Assembly (NCBI RefSeq): GCF_001921205.1
Contig: NZ_MSIE01000047.1
Coordinates: 37,503-101,502, forward strand
Reading direction: 5' to 3'
From: Actinophytocola xanthii
Lineage (GTDB): Bacteria > Actinomycetota > Actinomycetes > Mycobacteriales > Pseudonocardiaceae
Length of the DNA stretch: 64,000 nt
Positions within the stretch are counted from its first letter, which is position 1. Every line of letters begins with the position of its first letter. The notes below the pieces were generated by a model. That model made no database searches. It was not told where the DNA came from and was given only the letters and a program-made list of their open reading frames with translations. The position numbers and the translations under genes were made by a program. Shown piece by piece: positions 31,462-39,557 of the stretch.

Positions 31462-32889
31462 ATGAGTGTCGTTGACGAAGGCGCCGATACGGCGGGCCGT
31501 GCCCCGGACCGACGCCGTGAGCAGCGCGGTTGGGTCTTCTACGACTGGGCCAACTCGGTCTTCCCTACCTCGGTCATCACCGTGTTCGGCGCGCTTTACC
31601 TCACGGCGGTCGCCGGGGAGGCGGCGCGGCTGGACACCGCGACCAACGGGCCGCGGCCGTGCCCGGAGAAGGCCGACGGGAGCACCAACAAGCTCGTCGA
31701 CTGCCAGATCGACGTGCTGGGCTGGCACATCCAGGCCGGGTCGCTGTGGGGGTACCTGCTGGCCGCCGCGACGGTGGTCCAGGTGCTGATCGTGCCGCTG
31801 CTGAGCGCGATCGCCGACCGGACACAGAACAAGCGCCGCGTGCTGGCGTTCTCGGCGTTCGGCGGGGCGATCGCGACGACGTTGATGGCGCTGGTCAGCG
31901 GCACGAACTGGCAGCTGGGCGTGGTGCTGTTCATCCTCGGCAACATCGGCTACGGCACCTCGGTCGCGGTGTACTACGCGTTCATCCCGGAGATCGCGAC
32001 GGCCGACGAGCGTGACGGGCTGTCCACGCGCGGCTGGGCGTTCGGGTACCTGGGCGGTGGGGTGGCGCTCGCGTTGCAGCTCGCGGTGTACCTGGCCCAC
32101 GAGCCGCTCGGGCTGACCGAGGGCAACGCCGCGCAGATCGCCTTCCTGATGTCGGGCCTGTGGTGGGCGGGGTTCACGCTGATCCCGTTGCGGCGGCTGC
32201 GCGACCACCAGCGCCCGCACGGGGCCGAGCACGGGGCCGGGGTGCTGCGCGGCGGCCTGCGGGAGCTGCGCGACACGCTCCGGTTGGCCAGGTCCTACCC
32301 GTTGACGTTGGCGTTCCTCGGCACCTACCTGATCTACACCGACGGCATCGCGACGGTGGCTAACGTGTCGGCCCAGTACGGCAGCGAGGAGCTGGGGCTG
32401 GAGCAGACCACGCTGATCACGACGATCCTCATCGTGCAGTTCGTCGCGTTCCTCGGCGGGGTCCTGCACGGCCGGGTCGCCCGCCGCCTCGGCGCCAAGC
32501 GGACGATCATGGTGAGCCTCGGGGTGTGGCTGGCCGTGATCAGCGCGGCGTACTTCGTCCAGGCCGGGCAGGCCGTGCAGTTCTACCTGCTCGCGGCCGG
32601 TATCGGCCTGGTGCTGGGCGGGACGAACGCGCTGTCCCGGTCGCTGTTCAGCCAGATGGTGCCGGCCGGCAAGGAGGCGCAGTACTTCTCGATCTACGAG
32701 ATCGGTGAGCGGGCCACGTCGTGGATGGGCCCGCTGCTGTTCGCGGCGGTCGCGGGGGCCACCGGCTCCTACCGGCCGGCGATCATCTCGCTGGTGGTGT
32801 TCTTCGCCGTCGGCCTGGTGCTGATGTTCTTCGTGCCGGTCCGCCGGGCCATCCGTGCGGTGGGGAACCCGGAGCCGGCGGTCCTGTAG
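31462..32889 (+). CDS. MFS transporter, UMF1/Atg22-like family
   Basis: A 475-residue twelve-helix transporter of the UMF1 (Atg22-like) branch of the MFS. Typical features are the opening QRGWVFYDWANSVFPTSVIT, the long first loop (about 50-90), and LGGTNALSRSLFSQMVPAGKEAQYFSIYEIGERATSWMGPL, which is close to diagnostic for this family. Yeast Atg22 exports amino acids from the vacuole; bacterial members are uncharacterised. ATG 31462 has GGAGG 5 nt upstream. It is followed by thymidine kinase, which has its own promoter at the end of this gene. Confidence 0.9.
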   Translation: MSVVDEGADTAGRAPDRRREQRGWVFYDWANSVFPTSVITVFGALYLTAVAGEAARLDTATNGPRPCPEKADGSTNKLVDCQIDVLGWHIQAGSLWGYLLAAATVVQVLIVPLLSAIADRTQNKRRVLAFSAFGGAIATTLMALVSGTNWQLGVVLFILGNIGYGTSVAVYYAFIPEIATADERDGLSTRGWAFGYLGGGVALALQLAVYLAHEPLGLTEGNAAQIAFLMSGLWWAGFTLIPLRRLRDHQRPHGAEHGAGVLRGGLRELRDTLRLARSYPLTLAFLGTYLIYTDGIATVANVSAQYGSEELGLEQTTLITTILIVQFVAFLGGVLHGRVARRLGAKRTIMVSLGVWLAVISAAYFVQAGQAVQFYLLAAGIGLVLGGTNALSRSLFSQMVPAGKEAQYFSIYEIGERATSWMGPLLFAAVAGATGSYRPAIISLVVFFAVGLVLMFFVPVRRAIRAVGNPEPAVL

Positions 32890-32890
32890 A

Positions 32891-32896
32891 TAGGGT
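32891..32896 (+). promoter_or_regulatory. -10 hexamer of the thymidine kinase gene
   Basis: TAGGGT ends 8 nt before GTG 32905, with no ribosome-binding site, fitting a leaderless transcript starting just after the MFS stop codon. Confidence 0.5.
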
Positions 32897-32904
32897 GCCT
32901 GCTC

Positions 32905-33648
32905 GTGGAGCCCATGCCGAACGCCGCCGACCCGACCGACGCGCTGTCCTCGGTGCCCGCCGCCGGGTCGCGGCGGGCCGTGCCGGTGGTCGGGCACCTG
33001 CGCTTCTACTACGGCCCCATGGACTGCGGGAAGTCCACGCTCGCGCTGCAGGTCGACCACAACCAGGCCAGGCAGGGGCGTCGGGGGCTGCTGCTGGTGC
33101 ACCTGGACCGCTCCGGCAAGCCGCAGATCACCAGCCGGATCGGCATCACCCGGACCGCGATCGAGGTGCACGCCGGGGTCGACCTGCGTGACCTCGTGCG
33201 GCAGCGCTGGGCCTGCGGCACCCGCGTCGACTACGTGATCGTCGACGAGGCGCAGTTCCTCACCCCCGAGCAGGTGGACCAGCTGGCCGAGCTGGCCGAC
33301 GACGTCCAGGTGGACGTGTACTGCTTTGGGATCGCCACGGACTTCCGCAGCCGGCTGTTCCCGGGGTCGCGGCGGCTGTTCGAGCTGGCCGACGAGCTGG
33401 AGCCGGTCCAGGTGGACGTGTTGTGCTGGTGCGGCCTGCCGGCGCGGTTCAACGCCCGGGTGCGTGACGGCGAGGTGGTCCGGGCCGGGGACACCGTGCT
33501 CGTCGCCGACACCTCGGACACGGAACGTGATCTGTCCTCAGCGCTCGGTTCTACTACTGTGCGTTACCAAGTGCTGTGTCGCCGGCACTTCCGCCTCGGC
33601 GACCTGGGCCCTTCGGTGGCCTCGCACGGGCAGCTGCAACTGACCTGA
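32905..33648 (+). CDS. tdk: Thymidine kinase (TK1 type)
   Basis: A 247-residue cytosolic enzyme that phosphorylates thymidine to dTMP with ATP in nucleotide salvage. The P-loop is GPMDCGKSTLALQ, Walker B and active-site acid are in YVIVDEAQFLTPEQ, and the lasso region is VYCFGIATDFRSRLFPGSRRLFELAD. The zinc-binding part is LCWCG plus LCRRHF. About 30 extra residues before the P-loop are typical of actinobacterial forms. GTG 32905 gives a leaderless start from the -10 hexamer at 32891. An alternative ATG lies four codons later. Not all actinobacteria have this gene. Confidence 0.95.
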   Translation: MEPMPNAADPTDALSSVPAAGSRRAVPVVGHLRFYYGPMDCGKSTLALQVDHNQARQGRRGLLLVHLDRSGKPQITSRIGITRTAIEVHAGVDLRDLVRQRWACGTRVDYVIVDEAQFLTPEQVDQLAELADDVQVDVYCFGIATDFRSRLFPGSRRLFELADELEPVQVDVLCWCGLPARFNARVRDGEVVRAGDTVLVADTSDTERDLSSALGSTTVRYQVLCRRHFRLGDLGPSVASHGQLQLT

Positions 33649-33801
33649 GGCCATCTCGCTCAACGCGATGGGCCAAGTGGGCGACGTCACCAGGCAATTC
33701 TCGGCGGTTGCCGTCACAAAACGGTTTAAGACGCGTCTATACGGTCGAAACTGTGTTCGAGGGATTCTGTCGTTCACCCAGAGCAACCCGTCGCGGCGGG
33801 T

Positions 33802-33828
33802 GGGAACGTTTCGACGCGCTCAGGCGTT
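33802..33828 (+). promoter_or_regulatory. SigR/SigH-type (oxidative stress) promoter upstream of rbpA
   Basis: GGGAAC (33802-33807), an 18-bp spacer and GTT (33826-33828) match the SigR/SigH consensus GGAAT-N18/19-GTT. It lies about 60 bp before the rbpA ATG. In Streptomyces coelicolor rbpA is a known SigR target, which supports this reading. The rest of the 242-bp gap holds no gene; a weak imperfect hairpin follows tdk near 33649-33672. Confidence 0.8.
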
Positions 33829-33890
33829 GCTCTTGGTGAGCACCACCCTGGCTCCAGCTGGGAGCGGGAGCCGAACGAAAGGACGTCGCG

Positions 33891-34235
33891 ATGGCCGACC
33901 GTGTACTTCGTGGGAGCCGACTCGGCGCGGTCAGCTACGAGACCGACCGCAACCACGACCTCGCCCCCCGGCGCACCATCCGGTACGCCTGCCCGAAGGA
34001 CCACGAGTTCGAGGTCCCGTTCTCCGACGACGCCGAGGTCCCGCCGATGTGGGAGTGCCGACTGCACGGCACGGTGTCCAAGCTGATCGACGGCAACGAG
34101 CCGGAGGCCAAGAAGGTCAAGCCGCCGCGCACGCACTGGGACATGCTGCTCGAGCGCCGGACCATTCCGGAGCTGGAGGATCTCCTGGACGAGCGGCTGC
34201 AGGAGCTGAAGGTTCGCCGGAGCCGCAGCGCCTGA
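33891..34235 (+). CDS. rbpA: RNA polymerase-binding protein RbpA
   Basis: A 114-residue actinobacterial transcription factor that binds the principal sigma factor and RNA polymerase and stabilises open promoters. The order is an N-terminal tail (MADRVLRGSRLGAVSYETDRN), a core domain with RYACPKDHEFEVPFSDDAEV and PPMWECRLHG, and a C-terminal sigma-interaction domain (THWDMLLERRTIPELEDLLDERL). The core keeps Cys in YACP and ECRLHG, and these may bind zinc as in some family members. ATG 33891 has GAAAGGA upstream. It has a SigR-type promoter and is followed by a perfect hairpin terminator. Confidence 0.97.
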   Translation: MADRVLRGSRLGAVSYETDRNHDLAPRRTIRYACPKDHEFEVPFSDDAEVPPMWECRLHGTVSKLIDGNEPEAKKVKPPRTHWDMLLERRTIPELEDLLDERLQELKVRRSRSA

Positions 34236-34254
34236 CCGGTCCCGACCGCTGATA

Positions 34255-34291
34255 CCGAGTGCCACGTCCCTGCTGGGGACGTGGCACTCGG
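34255..34291. terminator. Perfect 16-bp-stem terminator
   Basis: CCGAGTGCCACGTCCC (34255-34270), loop TGCTG, and GGGACGTGGCACTCGG (34276-34291). The stem is perfect and sits between the convergent stops of rbpA and the cupin gene, so it can serve both directions. Confidence 0.9.
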
Positions 34292-34295
34292 CGTC

Positions 34296-34658
34296 TCAGA
34301 CGTTCTTGAGCTCCACCCGGATGGCGTGCAGCGGCACGGTGTCGATGTTCTCGACCGAGTGCGGTCCCTCCGGCTTGTTCCAGTCGCCGGTCAGCTCGCC
34401 GCGCGCCGGCATCGGGTCGGCCGACTCGAAGGTGACCTCGTCGCCGATGCGGTAGCGGATGCGGGCCGGTTGGTCCGCCCACATCACGCTCGGCCAGCGG
34501 TGGGTGTGCTCCGGCTCGTGCGCGCCCGGCTCGAGGGTGACCTCGAGCACGCGGACGTGCTCGTTCTCGAAGATCACGCGGTGGGAGTTCGGCGCGGCCG
34601 CCACCGCGTCCAGCTCATCGCCCCAGCGCCAGTCGGACGCGTCGACCGAGTGGGTCAC
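34296..34658 (-). CDS. Cupin-domain protein
   Basis: A 120-residue single-domain cupin ([20 protein letters not shown], then [30 protein letters not shown]). The metal motif would be EPEHTH followed by the Glu/His of the second cupin box, where [10 protein letters not shown] supplies one His; the set suggests a metal cupin. GTG 34658 overlaps the ppm1 stop by 4 bp (GTGA), which chooses the start and shows the genes are co-transcribed. Family members are often annotated as cytoplasmic proteins of unknown role; nothing links it biochemically to mannosyl donor synthesis. Confidence 0.82.
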   Translation of the reverse strand: MTHSVDASDWRWGDELDAVAAAPNSHRVIFENEHVRVLEVTLEPGAHEPEHTHRWPSVMWADQPARIRYRIGDEVTFESADPMPARGELTGDWNKPEGPHSVENIDTVPLHAIRVELKNV

Positions 34659-35416
34659 TGCTGCCTTCCCACGAACAGCGAGCGGACCTGGTTGCCGCGC
34701 CGGCGCAGGCCCCACTTGGTGACCCGGACGAGGGCCTCCCGGATGACGTCGCCGGTCATCTTGGACTGGCCGCGCTCCCGCTCGGTGAACGTGATCGGCA
34801 CCTCGACGACGGTGAAGCCGGCCTCGATCGTGCGCCAGGCCAGGTCGATCTGGAAGCAGTAGCCCTGGGAGGCGACGTTGTCGATGCGGATCTTCTCCAG
34901 GGCGGCGCGGCGGTAGGCCCGGAAGCCCGCGGTGATGTCCTTGACCTTCGCCCCCAGCGCCAGCCGCGAGTAGAGGTTGGCGCCCCGGGAGAAGAACTCG
35001 CGCCGCGCCGGCCAGTTGACCACGCGGCCGCCCGGCACGTACCGGGAGCCGATGACCAGGTCGGCGTCGGTGAGCGCGTCGAGCATCCGGGGCAGGTCCT
35101 CGGGGGCGTGCGAGCCGTCGGCGTCCATCTCGACGAGCACCGCGTAGTCCCGCTCCAGGCCCCAGTGGAACCCGGCGACGTAGGCCGCGCCGAGCCCGTT
35201 CTTCTCGGTGCGGTGCAGGACGTGCACCCGCCCCTCGCCGTCCGCCGCGGCCAACTCGTCGGCGAGGTCACCGGTGCCGTCCGGGCTGCCGTCGTCGACG
35301 ACCAGGACATGCGCCTTCGGCAGTGCCGCCTGCAGCCGGGTGACGATCGGTTCCAGGTTGTCCCGTTCGTTGTAGGTCGGGATCACCACCAGCACCGGCT
35401 CGAGCTGGTCTGCCAT
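34655..35416 (-). CDS. ppm1: Polyprenol-phosphomannose synthase (DPM1-like GT2)
   Basis: A 253-residue GT2-fold glycosyltransferase without membrane helices. It transfers mannose from GDP-mannose to polyprenol phosphate at the inner membrane face. Motifs are [57 protein letters not shown] (the metal-binding DAD), and the C-terminal [16 protein letters not shown]. It supplies the donor used by GT-C enzymes such as the MptB-like pair at 3708-6747. In mycobacteria this catalytic domain is fused to an Lnt domain (Ppm1 D1/D2). Here lnt is the separate upstream gene, 49 bp away. Confidence 0.95.
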   Translation of the reverse strand: MADQLEPVLVVIPTYNERDNLEPIVTRLQAALPKAHVLVVDDGSPDGTGDLADELAAADGEGRVHVLHRTEKNGLGAAYVAGFHWGLERDYAVLVEMDADGSHAPEDLPRMLDALTDADLVIGSRYVPGGRVVNWPARREFFSRGANLYSRLALGAKVKDITAGFRAYRRAALEKIRIDNVASQGYCFQIDLAWRTIEAGFTVVEVPITFTERERGQSKMTGDVIREALVRVTKWGLRRRGNQVRSLFVGRQQ

Positions 35417-35465
35417 GCGTCGTTCTCCTCCTCGGCGGCGCCCTGTGCGCCGCGGTGTGGTCGGG

Positions 35466-37058
35466 CTAGCTCGGACGGGCGCGGCGACGCACGAGTATCG
35501 CGGTGGCCAGTGCCGCGAGCCCCGCGAGCGTCATGCCCCACTCCGGGCTCGAGCCGAGTCGATCGGACAGCGTAGTCGTCGACCGGAGAGCCACCCGCTC
35601 GACCAGGGCCGCATCGGTGAACAGGCCGGTCTGCTGGCTGACCGAGCCGTCCGGGCGGACGAACGCGCTCACCCCGCTCGTGGCCGACACCACGACGCCA
35701 CGGCCGTGCTCGACGGCTCGGACCCGGTCCATCGCGAGCTGCTGGTAGGTCATCTCGGAGTGGCCGAACGTGGCGTTGTTGGTCGGCACCGCGAGCAGGT
35801 TGGAGCCGGCCACCGACTCCCGCACCACCCCGTCGAAGGCGACCTCGTAGCAGGTCGCGATGCCCACGCGCGCGTTGGCCATCTCGAACACGACCGGCTC
35901 GTCGCCCGGCACGAAGTTGTTGGCGCGGTCGACGGCCGAGGTGAACAGCCGGAAGAACGAGCGCCACGGCATGGTCTCGCCGAAGGGCTGGAGCTGGCGC
36001 TTGGTGTACTGGTCGATCGGGCCGCGGTCGGGGTCCCAGAGCAGCACGGTGTTGCGCGGCTGGTCGTCGTCGCCGACCAGCACCGACCCGATGGCGATCG
36101 GCGCGTCGATGTCCCGAGCGGCCGCCTCGATGCGGGCCCAGGCGTCGGGGTTGCGGTAGGGGTCGATGTCGGAGGCGTTCTCCGGCCAGATCACCAGGTC
36201 GGGTTGCTCGGCGCGGCCGGCGGCGACGTCGGCGGCGAGCTGCTGGGTGCGTTCGACGTGGTTGTCCAGGACGGCGCGGCGCTGGGCGTTGAAGTCCAGG
36301 CCGGCCCGGGGGACGTTGCCCTGCACGATCGCGACCACCGCCGTGCCGTCGTTCGCGTCGGTGCCGACCAGGGGGACCGCCGCGAACGCCGCGGCGATCG
36401 GCAGCACGGCCGCCAGGGCCGGCGCGAGCAGGGCACGCGGCGAGCGGCGGCGCTCGAGCACCAGCCGACGGCCCGCCTCGGCGGCGCCGAAGCCGGTCAG
36501 CGCGACGGCCAGCGCGATCAGCGGCGTACCGGCGACCGCGGCGAGCGGCAGGTAGATCCCCTCGGGCTGGGTGAACGCGATGTTGCCCCAGGGGAACCCG
36601 CCGAACGGGAAGACCGAGCGCAGCGCCTCCCCCGCCACCCAGAGCAGCGCGGCCCAGACCGGCCAGGCGGGCAGCGTCGAGACCACCGCGATCGCGGCCC
36701 CGGACAGCGCGACGAGCAGCGCCTCGGCCGCGCTCAGCGGGAGCCAGGCGACCGGGCCGACGAACACGCCGGTCCAGGCCAGCAGCGGCACGAGGTACCC
36801 GAGCCCGAAGCACAGCGAGTAGCCGAACCCGGCACGTGCGCGCCGGCCGTACACAACCGAGCCGAGCGCGGCGAACGCGATCGGGGCGAGCCACCAGAGC
36901 GTGCGCGGGGGTGCCGAGAGGTACAGCAGCCCGCCGGCGGCGGTGGAGACCAGCACCCGGGCCAGCACGGGGACCAGGACGTGCCGGTGCACGCGCGGCC
37001 CACCCGTGTCGTCGGGCAGCTGCGGCGGTGTCGGCGAGACGGCGGGTGCGACCACCAC
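35466..37058 (-). CDS. lnt: Apolipoprotein N-acyltransferase
   Basis: A 530-residue enzyme that N-acylates the terminal Cys of lipoproteins outside the membrane. Multiple N-terminal helices (about 25-215) precede a nitrilase-like domain (about 220-490) with the triad Glu in [11 protein letters not shown], Lys in [12 protein letters not shown] and Cys in [13 protein letters not shown] final helix ends in [11 protein letters not shown] 37058 (or 37055) begins the only plausible N-terminus. It is upstream of ppm1 in the same direction, as separate versions of the mycobacterial fusion. Lipoprotein substrates here include the double-Rieske lipoprotein at 58838. Confidence 0.93.
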   Translation of the reverse strand: MVVAPAVSPTPPQLPDDTGGPRVHRHVLVPVLARVLVSTAAGGLLYLSAPPRTLWWLAPIAFAALGSVVYGRRARAGFGYSLCFGLGYLVPLLAWTGVFVGPVAWLPLSAAEALLVALSGAAIAVVSTLPAWPVWAALLWVAGEALRSVFPFGGFPWGNIAFTQPEGIYLPLAAVAGTPLIALAVALTGFGAAEAGRRLVLERRRSPRALLAPALAAVLPIAAAFAAVPLVGTDANDGTAVVAIVQGNVPRAGLDFNAQRRAVLDNHVERTQQLAADVAAGRAEQPDLVIWPENASDIDPYRNPDAWARIEAAARDIDAPIAIGSVLVGDDDQPRNTVLLWDPDRGPIDQYTKRQLQPFGETMPWRSFFRLFTSAVDRANNFVPGDEPVVFEMANARVGIATCYEVAFDGVVRESVAGSNLLAVPTNNATFGHSEMTYQQLAMDRVRAVEHGRGVVVSATSGVSAFVRPDGSVSQQTGLFTDAALVERVALRSTTTLSDRLGSSPEWGMTLAGLAALATAILVRRRARPS

Positions 37059-37078
37059 GTCAGGGTACGGCCTGGCCT

Positions 37079-37131
37079 GTTCACCCCATGTCACGAGTGG
37101 AAGGTGGACGGGAGGTGTCGACTCGGTGAAC
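37079..37131. promoter_or_regulatory. Possible Pho-box units upstream of the phosphate transport genes
   Basis: GTTCACC (37079-37085) and GGTGAAC (37125-37131, i.e. GTTCACC on the minus strand) lie in the 115-bp gap between lnt and the DUF47-pit pair. GTTCACC is the core unit of Streptomyces PhoP boxes, which normally are direct 11-bp repeats. The neighbouring unit here is weak in both orientations, so the call is tentative. Confidence 0.4.
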
Positions 37132-37173
37132 CGTCGGCCATACTCCACGGCACGTTCGGCGGAGAGAGGCCTC

Positions 37174-37794
37174 ATGCGACTGCGACTCAAGCCACGGGAC
37201 ACCCGGTTCTTCGAGCTGTTCGCCGTGGCCGGCACCAACATCGTCTCGGCGGTGACGGTGCTGCGGGAGTTCGTCTCGGCGCCCGCGCAGGCGCGGGAGG
37301 AGCTGGCGCGGCGGATGCACGAGGCGGAGCACGCCGGCGACGAGGCGACGCACGCGATCGTCGAGCAGCTGGACCGCTCGTTCATCACGCCGTTCGACCG
37401 CGAGGACATCTACCGGCTCGCGGTCCGGCTCGACGACGTGATCGACTTCATGGACGCCGCGGTCGACTTGGCCGCTCTGTACAACGTCGACGCGCTGCCC
37501 GAGGGCGTGGGCGCGCAGGTGGACCTGCTCGACCGGATGGCGAAGTTGACCGCCGAGGCCATGCCGCGGCTGGCGACGCTGCGCGAGCTGACCGAGTACT
37601 GGATCACTATCAACGAGCTGGAGAACGAGGCGGACACGGTGTACCGGCGCCTGCTGTCCTACCTGTTCGGCGGTGAGCTGGACCCGCTGACGGTGATGAA
37701 GCTCAAGGAGATCATCGACCAGCTCGAGTCGGCGGCCGACGCCTTCGAGCACGTGGCCGACGTGGTGCACAGCATCGCGGTGAAAGAGTCCTGA
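37174..37794 (+). CDS. DUF47 family (PhoU-like) Pit accessory protein
   Basis: A 206-residue all-helical protein related to PhoU, of the DUF47 family (MRLRLKPRDTRFFELFAVAG, then AREELARRMHEAEHAGDEATHAIVEQL and LDDVIDFMDAAVDLAALYNV). Acidic E/D clusters such as EAEHAGDEA and DDVIDF could bind metal, as in PhoU. It is 3 bp upstream of the Pit gene, the usual arrangement for pit regulators or accessory proteins. ATG 37174 follows a GAGAGAGG stretch. It probably modulates Pit activity at the membrane. Confidence 0.9.
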   Translation: MRLRLKPRDTRFFELFAVAGTNIVSAVTVLREFVSAPAQAREELARRMHEAEHAGDEATHAIVEQLDRSFITPFDREDIYRLAVRLDDVIDFMDAAVDLAALYNVDALPEGVGAQVDLLDRMAKLTAEAMPRLATLRELTEYWITINELENEADTVYRRLLSYLFGGELDPLTVMKLKEIIDQLESAADAFEHVADVVHSIAVKES

Positions 37795-37797
37795 GCG

Positions 37798-38787
37798 GTG
37801 GAGCTCCTCGCGCTCGTGCTCGTGGTTGTGCTGGTTACCGGCTTCGACTACACCAACGGTTTCCACGACGCCGCCAACGCGATCGCCAGCGCGGTGTCGA
37901 CCAGGGCCCTGTCGCTGCGCGGCGCGCTTGGCCTCGCGGCGGTGATGAACCTGGTCGGCGCGCTCGCCGGCACCGGGGTCGCGGTCACCGTGGCCAGCGG
38001 CGTGATCGCCACCCCGCAGGGCGGCGGCGGCCTGACCGTCGTCGGCGCGGCGCTGGTCGGGGCGATCCTGTGGAACATCACGACCTGGTACTTCGGGTTG
38101 CCCTCGTCCTCGTCGCATGCGCTGATCGGCGGGCTCGTCGGCGCCGCCCTGGCGTCGGCGACCCAGGTCCACTGGTCCGGGGTGCTGACCAAGGTCGCCA
38201 TCCCGATGGTGGTCTCACCACTGGTGGGACTGACCCTGGGGTACCTGGTGATGATCGGGCTCATGTGGCTGCTGCGCCGGGCGAACGCGCACCAGGCGCA
38301 CCGATGGTTGCGGCGGGCGCAGATCGTGTCCGCGTCCAGCCTGGCGTTGGGCCACGGTCTGCAGGACGCGCAGAAGAGCATGGGCGTGATAGTGCTGGCC
38401 CTGGTGATCACCGGGCACCAGGAGGACTACACGGTGCCGTTCTGGGTGATCCTGCTGTGCGCGACCGCGCTGGCGGCAGGGACCTGGTCGGGCGGCCTGC
38501 GGATCATGCGCACGCTGGGCCGGCGCATCTTCAACCTCACCCCGGCGCACGGTTTCGCCGCGGAGATCTCGGCCGCGTCGGTGCTGTACATGACCGCGTT
38601 CGTGTTCGCCGCGCCGGTGTCGACGACGCACGTGATGACCTCGGCGGTGATGGGCGTCGGGGCGACCCGGCGGCGTTCGGCCGTGCGGTGGTCGGTGGCC
38701 GGTGACATCGCGGTCGGCTGGGTCCTGACCGCACCGGCCGCGGCGACCGTCGCCGCCCTGGCCTACGGGGTGATCTCCCTGTTCTGA
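37798..38787 (+). CDS. Inorganic phosphate transporter, Pit family
   Basis: A 329-residue polytopic transporter of the PiT family that takes up phosphate, usually as a metal-phosphate complex with H+. The two inverted signature repeats are present: GFDYTNGFHDAANAIASAVS near the start and, in the C-terminal half, EISAASVLYMTAFVFAAPVSTTHV (related to the ISTTH motif). GTG 37798 starts 3 bp after the DUF47 stop, so both are translated together. Weak Pho-box units are seen upstream. It is the short bacterial form without a large central loop. Confidence 0.94.
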   Translation: MELLALVLVVVLVTGFDYTNGFHDAANAIASAVSTRALSLRGALGLAAVMNLVGALAGTGVAVTVASGVIATPQGGGGLTVVGAALVGAILWNITTWYFGLPSSSSHALIGGLVGAALASATQVHWSGVLTKVAIPMVVSPLVGLTLGYLVMIGLMWLLRRANAHQAHRWLRRAQIVSASSLALGHGLQDAQKSMGVIVLALVITGHQEDYTVPFWVILLCATALAAGTWSGGLRIMRTLGRRIFNLTPAHGFAAEISAASVLYMTAFVFAAPVSTTHVMTSAVMGVGATRRRSAVRWSVAGDIAVGWVLTAPAAATVAALAYGVISLF

Positions 38788-38828
38788 CCGGTCCCCTAGC
38801 GTGGTCGCGGACACGAAGGAGAACGGAA

Positions 38829-39557
38829 CTGAGCCGGACGCGCATCGGGGTGGGTCTCGCGGCTGTCGCCGCCGGTACGGCGTGGGCCGTGGGCGGGTTG
38901 GCAGCCGTCGGCGCGGCCGGCGCCGCGGCGCTGCGGGTCGCCCCGGTACTCCTGGCGGCGGTCGGGCTCCTCCTGCTGGTACGGGCGCTGACGCCGAGCC
39001 GGCCCGTGCTCGGGCCGCTGATCCTGGTCGGTGCGGGCCTGCTCTGGCTGTCGGTCCAGCTCGACCTGTTCCCGCTCGGTAGGGCGGTGGAGATCGCGCC
39101 GCTGGCGCTGGTCGCGGGCGGCATACTCGTGGCCATGACCGAGCGGCGGCGCGAGGACCCGTTGGCGTCGATCGTCCGCCGCCGGACCTCGTTGTTCCTG
39201 CCGCGCCGGCTCGTCGTGACGGGGCCGGCACCGCAGAAGCTGATCGCGCGGTGCCTGTTCGGCGATCTGGTCCTCGACCTGGAGAAGGCGACGTTCCCGA
39301 AAGAACCGAGCGGTGTTCTCGCCGACCGGCTCACGATCGACCTCACCGTCCTCGGCGGATGGACCGAGGTCCGCCTCCCGGCCGAGTGGCCGGTCCGCGC
39401 CGGACGGCTGGTGCTGGGCCACCCGATGGCCCTTGTCGGCGAGCTGTCGTCGCGCGTTCCCGCGATCGACGAGGTGGTCAGTAGCGACGAACCGAACCTG
39501 GTCGTGCTGAACATCCAGGGTTGGCTGGGGCGGGTGGTCCTCACGAGGGCGCGCTAG
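38829..39557 (+). CDS. Membrane protein with cytoplasmic LiaF-like domain
   Basis: A 242-residue protein with about four N-terminal helices (within about 5-95) and a soluble C-terminal domain (about 115-240: FLPRRLVVTGPAPQKLIARC, then FGDLVLDLEKATF) that resembles the LiaF/cell-wall-active-antibiotic-response domain. The start is unusual. AAGGAG lies 8 nt before CTG 38829, while a GTG at 38850 has no ribosome-binding site. A -10-like TAGCGT is at 38797-38802. It overlaps the convergent gene by 17 bp. Function unknown; LiaF-like domains often sense cell-wall stress. Confidence 0.72.
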   Translation: MSRTRIGVGLAAVAAGTAWAVGGLAAVGAAGAAALRVAPVLLAAVGLLLLVRALTPSRPVLGPLILVGAGLLWLSVQLDLFPLGRAVEIAPLALVAGGILVAMTERRREDPLASIVRRRTSLFLPRRLVVTGPAPQKLIARCLFGDLVLDLEKATFPKEPSGVLADRLTIDLTVLGGWTEVRLPAEWPVRAGRLVLGHPMALVGELSSRVPAIDEVVSSDEPNLVVLNIQGWLGRVVLTRAR

